Source: JANNWF01 sp041675805 (lineage in GTDB: Bacteria; Pseudomonadota; Gammaproteobacteria; Xanthomonadales; Xanthomonadaceae). Taken from it: a stretch of DNA of 25,477 nt. The notes under the pieces were generated by a model. The model did no database searches and had not been told where the DNA came from. It saw nothing but the letters and a program-made list of their open reading frames with translations. Shown in pieces: positions 21,254 to 25,477 of the stretch. Location: contig JBAYTD010000025.1 in assembly GCA_041675805.1 (NCBI GenBank), forward strand, positions 1 through 25,477, written 5' to 3'. Positions within the stretch are counted from its first letter, which is position 1; the number at the start of each line of letters is the position of its first letter. A program made the translations under genes and the position numbers.

Positions 21254-22207
21254 ATGATCCGCACGCTCGCCTGCCTGCTGCTGTCCCTGCCGCTGCTCGC
21301 CGGCTGCGCCGCGCTGCCGCCGGCCCAGGCCGCATCGGAGGCGCTGCCGCAGACCGCGCCGATGCAACTGCCCAACCTGCGCCAATGGGACATGCGCGCC
21401 GCCAATGGCCGCGACTACCGGCTGTTCATCGCCGCCCCGCAGGCGGCCGCGCCGGAAACCGGCTATCCGGTGTTCTACGTGCTCGATGCCAATCATCTGT
21501 TCCTCACCGTGGTGGAAACCGTGCGCGCCTTCGAGCGCCGGCCGGACTCGCCGCCCGGCATGGGTGCGGTGATCGTCGGCATCGGCTATCCGGATGGCGT
21601 CGACACCCGCCTCGCCCGCACCCTGGACCTCACTCCCGTGCCCAGCGACAGCCCGCGTCTGCGCGGTCCCAGCGGCGGTGGCGACGCCTTCCTCGCGTTC
21701 ATCCGCGATGAACTGAAACCGGCGGTGGCGCAGCTCGTCGCCGTCGACCCGCAGCGCCAGGCGATCTTCGGCCACTCTTTCGGCGGCCTGTTCGTGCTGC
21801 ACGCCTTGGTCAGCGCCCCGGAGACGTTCCAGACCTACATCGCCGCCAGCCCCTCGCTGTGGTACGGCGAAGGCGTGATGGGCCCGCCGCTGGTCGAATT
21901 CGCCCAAGCCCGCAACGCCGCCGACCCGCCGCTGCGGGTCCTGATCACCGCCGGCGAGTACGAACAATCACCCGCCCCCGGCGTGACCCGCCACCACCAC
22001 GCCAGCGACATCCACCGCGACCTCGCCGCCCGCGCCCAGGTCGACCAGGGTGCCGGTGCCGCCCGCGTGCTCGACGCCGCCCCCGGCATCGAAGCCCGCT
22101 TCGACCGCATCGACGGCGAAGACCACGGCAGCGTCGTCCCCGCCGCCATCAGCCGCGCCACCAGCTTCCTGCTCAAACCCTACCAGCGCGAAAAGACCAG
22201 GCCCTGA
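21254..22207 (+). CDS. Lipoprotein serine esterase of the esterase-D / Fes-IroE type
   Basis: 317 residues from the ATG at 21254, which has AGGA with an 8-nt spacer; an in-frame ATG at 21245 touches its AGG and is less likely. A lipoprotein signal ends in LLAGC with lipidated Cys18. The alpha/beta-hydrolase domain (about 40-310) contains YPVFYVLDAN, the nucleophile Ser175 in IFGHSFGGLFVLHAL, the SPSLWYGEGV segment typical of IroE/Fes-related esterases, ITAGEYE, and the catalytic His291 in DGEDHGSVV. Family members open ester bonds, including the trilactone of catecholate siderophores. Anchored in the envelope and encoded after a TonB receptor, it probably hydrolyses an ester-linked ligand on entry. 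The exact substrate is not readable from sequence. Confidence 0.85.
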   Translation: MIRTLACLLLSLPLLAGCAALPPAQAASEALPQTAPMQLPNLRQWDMRAANGRDYRLFIAAPQAAAPETGYPVFYVLDANHLFLTVVETVRAFERRPDSPPGMGAVIVGIGYPDGVDTRLARTLDLTPVPSDSPRLRGPSGGGDAFLAFIRDELKPAVAQLVAVDPQRQAIFGHSFGGLFVLHALVSAPETFQTYIAASPSLWYGEGVMGPPLVEFAQARNAADPPLRVLITAGEYEQSPAPGVTRHHHASDIHRDLAARAQVDQGAGAARVLDAAPGIEARFDRIDGEDHGSVVPAAISRATSFLLKPYQREKTRP

Positions 22208-22251
22208 AGCCCGCGCGGCAGCCCGGGCGTCTTGAACTCTCCAAACCCCTT

Positions 22252-22291
22252 GTCGGTTCCACCGCTGCGCGGCTTGAACCGGCCTACGACT
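22252..22291. repeat. GTAG-type REP palindrome, copy 1 (CTAC orientation)
   Basis: This 40-bp unit is the exact reverse complement of 22409-22448. It folds as GGTTC..GAACC around an inner CCGC-TGC-GCGG stem and ends in CTAC, i.e. GTAG on the other strand. REP elements with a GTAG head are known from Stenotrophomonas and relatives, where they are linked to RAYT transposases. It lies 44 bp after the esterase stop and may serve as its terminator or 3' stabiliser. Confidence 0.8.
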
Positions 22292-22349
22292 GGCGACATT
22301 TTGCCGATGATGAGACATCGACCCTCGTGCCCTTGCAATGACCTTCGGC

Positions 22350-22386
22350 GTCGGTTCCGGCCCTTCGGGCCTTGAACCGACCTACA
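22350..22386. repeat. GTAG-type REP palindrome, copy 2 (diverged loop)
   Basis: It has the same outer arms as copy 1 (GTCGGTTC and GAACCGACCTAC) but a different inner hairpin, GGCCC-TTC-GGGCC. The orientation is that of copy 1. The compensated change of the inner stem shows that the secondary structure, not the primary sequence, is conserved. Confidence 0.75.
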
Positions 22387-22408
22387 CAGCCTGTCGCAGA
22401 TCGGTTTA

Positions 22409-22448
22409 AGTCGTAGGCCGGTTCAAGCCGCGCAGCGGTGGAACCGAC
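22409..22448. repeat. GTAG-type REP palindrome, copy 3 (inverted)
   Basis: Perfect 40-bp inverted copy of 22252-22291, headed GTAG at 22412. It ends 14 bp beyond the stop of the convergent GspE-like gene. With copies 1 and 2 it forms a small REP cluster between two convergent genes. Copies 1 and 3 could also pair with each other into one long stem of 40 bp. Confidence 0.8.
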
Positions 22449-22462
22449 GCTTCGGTCCAGCC

Positions 22463-24301
22463 TCACTCGCGCGGCGGCAGCACGCCGAGGGCTTCTTCCG
22501 CCGTGGTCAGGCCGGCGGCGACTTTTTCCGCTGCCGCCAGGCGCAGGGTGCGCATGCCCTGGGCGATGGCGGCGCGGGAGAAGGCGGCGAGGTCGAAATC
22601 GCTGCGGATGCGTGTCCGCAGCGCGGCCGTGATGTGCAGCAGTTCGTACAGGCCGACGCGGCCGCGATAGCCGCTGCGGCGGCAGTCCAGGCAGCCGACC
22701 GGGCCTTGTTCGACCTCCGGCTTGGGCAGCGTGTGGCCGTCCTGTTGCAGGCCGTCCCAGGTGGTGGCGTCCAGCGGTCGCGGTGCCTTGCAGCGCGGGC
22801 ACAGGGTGCGCGCCAGACGCTGCGCCAAAACGCCGTTGAGGGTGCTGGCGATCAGGTAGTGCGGCACGCCGAGGTCGAGCAGGCGGGTGATCGCCGAGGG
22901 CGCGTCGTTGGTGTGCAGGGTGGACAGCACCAGGTGCCCGGTCAGTGAGGCCTGCACCGCCATCTGCGCGGTGTCGAGGTCGCGGATCTCGCCGATCATG
23001 ATGATGTCCGGGTCCTGCCGCAGCAGGGTGCGCACGCCGCTGGCGAAGTCCAGGCCAAGCTGTGTCTGCACCTGCATCTGGTTGAATTCCGGCGCGATCA
23101 GTTCGATCGGGTCTTCCACGGTGCAGACATTGACATCGTCGGTGGCCAGCCGCTTGAGGGTGGAATACAGCGTCGTGGTCTTGCCCGAGCCGGTCGGGCC
23201 GGTGACCAGCACGATGCCGTTGGGTCGCTGCACCAGTTGCTGCCACAGGGCTGCCTCGGGCGGGCTGAAACCCAGTGCGGACAAGGGTTTCAGCGCCGTC
23301 TCCGGGTCGAAGATGCGCAGCACGCACTTCTCGCCGAAGGCGGTCGGCATGGTCGACAGGCGCATCTCCACCTCGCGTCCGCCGGGCGAGCGGGTCTTGA
23401 TCCGGCCATCCTGCGGGCGGCGGCGTTCGGCCAGGTCGAGTCGGCCGAGTACCTTGATCCGGCTGACCACCGCCGTCATCACCGCCGGCGGCATCTCGAA
23501 CACCTGCTGCATCACGCCGTCGATGCGAAAGCGCACCTTGCCGCGCTCGCGGCGCGGCTCCAGGTGGATGTCGGAGGCGCGCTGATCGAAGGCGTACTGC
23601 AACAGCCAGTCGACGATGTGGACGACGTGGCGGTCGTCCGCGCCCACTTCGCCGGCCTGGCCCAGTTCCACGAGTTGCTCGAAGCTCGGCAGGCCGGAGG
23701 CATCGCCGCCGGCGTCGGCCATGCCGCGCACCGACTGCACCACGCCGAAGAACTCCATCGTGTAGCGGCTGAGGTCGAGCGGGTTGGCGACCACCACGCG
23801 GATCTCGCGGCGCAGCAGCGGTTGCAGATCGGCGATCCAGTCCAGCGCCATCGGCTCGCTGGTGGCAAACACCACCTGACGGGCATCGACCAGCACCGGC
23901 AGGATGCGATGGCGGCGCGCGTAGGCCTGCGAGACCACGCCGGCCACCGATGACACGTCGATGCGGGTCGGGTCGATGCGCAGATAGGGCAGGCCGACCG
24001 CCTGCGCCAGCCATTCGGTCAGCGGCTCCAGCGCCAGAGGCTCGTTGTCGTCATCGGCGCGTTCCAGTTTCAGCGCGCCGAGCAGCACCAGCGGATGCTG
24101 CTCGCGATCCTCGCTGCGCGCCCGCGCCGCCACCCCGGCACGCGCCGCCGTCGCCGCGCTCAGCCAGCCGTCCTGCACCAGCAGGGCCAGCAGGCGCTCC
24201 ATCTGCAGGCGTCCCGGCGGCAGGCGCGGCGGATGCAGGCGCTGGAAACCCTTGCCGCCGCTTGCCTGCGATGCGCTCTGCGGCGTCGATCCGGCGTTCA
24301 T
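22463..24301 (-). CDS. GspE/PulE-type secretion or pilus assembly ATPase, outside any T2SS cluster
   Basis: 612 residues. An N-terminal T2SSE_N-like region (about 35-190) leads to the ATPase core: Walker A GPTGSGKTT (368-376), Asp box VEDPIE (395-400), Walker B DIIMIGE (432-438) and His box GHLVLSTLHTND (455-466). A tetracysteine zinc site, CPRC (501-504) and CLDC (537-540), completes the GspE/PilB layout. Such hexameric cytoplasmic ATPases drive pseudopilus or pilus assembly. No other secretion or pilus gene is in the window. The gene starts inside the stop of the upstream DNA repair ATPase gene (ATGA overlap), so the two are translationally coupled, an odd partnership. All catalytic motifs look intact. 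Confidence 0.93.
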   Translation of the reverse strand: MNAGSTPQSASQASGGKGFQRLHPPRLPPGRLQMERLLALLVQDGWLSAATAARAGVAARARSEDREQHPLVLLGALKLERADDDNEPLALEPLTEWLAQAVGLPYLRIDPTRIDVSSVAGVVSQAYARRHRILPVLVDARQVVFATSEPMALDWIADLQPLLRREIRVVVANPLDLSRYTMEFFGVVQSVRGMADAGGDASGLPSFEQLVELGQAGEVGADDRHVVHIVDWLLQYAFDQRASDIHLEPRRERGKVRFRIDGVMQQVFEMPPAVMTAVVSRIKVLGRLDLAERRRPQDGRIKTRSPGGREVEMRLSTMPTAFGEKCVLRIFDPETALKPLSALGFSPPEAALWQQLVQRPNGIVLVTGPTGSGKTTTLYSTLKRLATDDVNVCTVEDPIELIAPEFNQMQVQTQLGLDFASGVRTLLRQDPDIIMIGEIRDLDTAQMAVQASLTGHLVLSTLHTNDAPSAITRLLDLGVPHYLIASTLNGVLAQRLARTLCPRCKAPRPLDATTWDGLQQDGHTLPKPEVEQGPVGCLDCRRSGYRGRVGLYELLHITAALRTRIRSDFDLAAFSRAAIAQGMRTLRLAAAEKVAAGLTTAEEALGVLPPRE

Positions 24302-25477
24302 GGCGCGGACGGCTTGGCGGGTGGTCGCGGCCGTGCCGGCGCGCTGCGGCTGGTCGTCGTCGGCGTCGCGCCATCACCCATGCGGCGGGCGATCTCGCGC
24401 AGGATCACCTGCAGGGCATCGTGCTGGTCGGCGCGTTTGGCCATGCCGTCGACCAGCGGTTTGAAGCCGGTTTCCAGCGCGTTGCGCAGGCCGCCCAGCC
24501 ACATCGCGGCGTCGGTGGCGGTGTCGCGGCTGAAGGTACGCGCCAGGGTCTGTTCGGAGACGACGCGCTCAAGCAGCTCGATCAGCGCAGGCCAGTGCGG
24601 GTCGGTGGCAGCCCCGGCGTGCTGGGCCGGTGCGTCGGCATGTTCCTGCGCCTGGCTTTCGGCCAGCGTGCGCAGTCCCTGCACGCCTTCGACCAGATCG
24701 CGCAACTGCGCGACGAGGCGCGCGCCGGTGTCGGAATCGGCACCACCGATGGCCTTGTTGCGGCGGAAGCCGGCCTTGATCTGCTCCCAGCGCGCGGCCT
24801 CGTCGGCGCTCAGCGTGTCGCGCAGTTCGGCCAGTTTCAGCAGGTTTTCCTCCGCGCCGGTAGTCAGCAATTGCGATTCGCCCAGGTAATGATCGGCGAT
24901 CAGTTGCTGCATCTCGGCCTCGTTCATCACCGCCGAAACCTTTTCCGCCAGCTTGTTCATGTTGCGGTAGCTGCCCTGCAGCTTGAACGGCGGCTCGGTG
25001 CGATAGGCGTCGGCCTGCGCGGCGCTGGCGATGTATTGCTGGTTGACCCGGTACACGACCTCGCGCACCGCGATCAGCCGCTTCAGCGTTTCGACGATCT
25101 CGTTGATCTCGGCACCGCTGTAATCGTGCTTGAGCGCATTGGTCGAGACCTCGCGGCCCAGCGCCTTGTCGACCAGCAGGTACAGATCGGCCATGTCGCG
25201 CGTGGCCAACGGTGCCAGCACCGGATTGCTGGTCAGGCTGTTCTCGATGTAGCTGAGTTTGAAGGCATCCTCCATGCCGCCGAGCACGTCGCCGAGGTTG
25301 TAGATGTCGGCACGGTTGGCGAGCATGTCGGGGATTTTGAACACCTCGCCGGACTCGGTGTACGGGTTGCCGGCCATCACCACGCAGAACTTCTTGCCGC
25401 GCATGTCGTAGGTCTTGGTGCGGCCGTTCCAGACGCCCTCGATGCGGCGGGTGCCGTCGCACAGCGAGATGAACTTC
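24298..25477 (-). CDS. DNA repair ATPase (DUF3686/AAA), C-terminal part (cut by window edge)
   Basis: About 392 codons are visible; the gene enters from beyond the right edge. The visible part begins FISLCDGTRRIEGVWNGRT and contains the AAA-type segment CVVMAGNPYTESGEVFKIPDMLANRADIYNLGDVLGG. A largely helical region (about 60-330) follows, with a low-complexity tail rich in P, A and R (TSRSAPARPRPPAKPSAP). This matches the C-terminal end of the very large (about 1,600-1,800 aa) proteins annotated 'DNA repair ATPase' with a DUF3686 domain. Their function is not established despite the name. Walker A and B would lie outside the window. The stop overlaps the GspE-like start by 4 nt. Confidence 0.78.
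   Translation of the reverse strand, partial: KFISLCDGTRRIEGVWNGRTKTYDMRGKKFCVVMAGNPYTESGEVFKIPDMLANRADIYNLGDVLGGMEDAFKLSYIENSLTSNPVLAPLATRDMADLYLLVDKALGREVSTNALKHDYSGAEINEIVETLKRLIAVREVVYRVNQQYIASAAQADAYRTEPPFKLQGSYRNMNKLAEKVSAVMNEAEMQQLIADHYLGESQLLTTGAEENLLKLAELRDTLSADEAARWEQIKAGFRRNKAIGGADSDTGARLVAQLRDLVEGVQGLRTLAESQAQEHADAPAQHAGAATDPHWPALIELLERVVSEQTLARTFSRDTATDAAMWLGGLRNALETGFKPLVDGMAKRADQHDALQVILREIARRMGDGATPTTTSRSAPARPRPPAKPSAP

Noticed and set aside
18130..21405. A very long open frame antisense to the TonB-receptor gene (and similar long antisense frames at 4437-7124, 651-2552 and 11758-13710)
   Set aside because: High GC makes stop codons rare on opposite frames. The translations are low-complexity, rich in A, R, G, Q and H, without domain motifs, whereas the sense strands give clear protein families.
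22208..22462. CRISPR array in the repeat-rich gap
   Set aside because: There are only three repeats, in mixed orientation, each a palindrome with unequal spacing. This fits REP elements and not a CRISPR.
1..25477. tRNA, rRNA or insertion sequence
   Set aside because: No cloverleaf, ribosomal signature or transposase frame was recognised anywhere in the window.

Overview
The window is high-GC DNA from a gammaproteobacterium, most likely of the Xanthomonadales (Rhodanobacteraceae/Lysobacteraceae type) or a close relative. The reasons are strong GC bias at third codon positions, a large TonB-dependent receptor, a YbaL-type antiporter, and palindromic REP elements headed by GTAG, which are typical of that group. 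The taxonomic guess is an inference from style, not a computed result.

Layout: (1) 1-3387, housekeeping-like genes: the 5' end of a P-type cation ATPase (-), a ybaL-like CPA2 antiporter (+) and a soluble periplasmic TonB-domain protein (+), closed by a perfect hairpin. (2) 3388-11559 (-), a catabolic operon read from 11559 down to 3388: semialdehyde dehydrogenase, 2-oxopentenoate hydratase, acylating acetaldehyde dehydrogenase, 4-hydroxy-2-oxovalerate aldolase, 4-oxalocrotonate decarboxylase, 4-oxalocrotonate tautomerase, a DUF3100 membrane protein and a porin. The order matches dmpC-E-F-G-H-I without dmpD. A 145-bp palindromic repeat element sits inside the operon. (3) 11779-16102 (+), a divergent operon: M20 amidohydrolase, a VOC extradiol-dioxygenase homologue that has lost all three metal ligands, its intact paralogue, a class II aldolase-like protein without the usual histidine ligands, and an exported HutX/ChuX-like protein. 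(4) 16301-17121 (+), a UPF0175/DUF3368 (PIN) toxin-antitoxin pair. (5) 17143-17871 (-), a GntR/FCD regulator. (6) 18202-22207 (+), a 995-aa TonB-dependent receptor and a lipoprotein esterase of the Fes/IroE/esterase-D type. (7) 22252-22448, three GTAG-type REP palindromes. (8) 22463-25477 (-), an orphan GspE/PulE-type ATPase translationally coupled to the C-terminal part of a large 'DNA repair ATPase'.

How the genes work together: the two divergent operons, the regulator and the receptor gene all carry an A/T-rich motif (TCGAAATTA or a near match) at their promoters, in a region that is otherwise GC-rich. I infer one regulon under the GntR/FCD protein. The enzymes add up to: ester hydrolysis (lipoprotein esterase), outer-membrane import (TonB receptor, porin), inner-membrane import (DUF3100, inferred), amide hydrolysis (M20), extradiol ring cleavage (VOC pair), decarboxylation (class II aldolase-like protein, inferred), then the complete 4-oxalocrotonate branch of meta-cleavage to pyruvate and acetyl-CoA. 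One substrate class that would need this whole set is an ester- and amide-linked catecholate, such as a 2,3-dihydroxybenzoyl-amino-acid siderophore or its fragments. A siderophore- or conjugate-eating regulon is therefore my leading hypothesis for a new system here. It rests on gene content and is not proven by the sequence.
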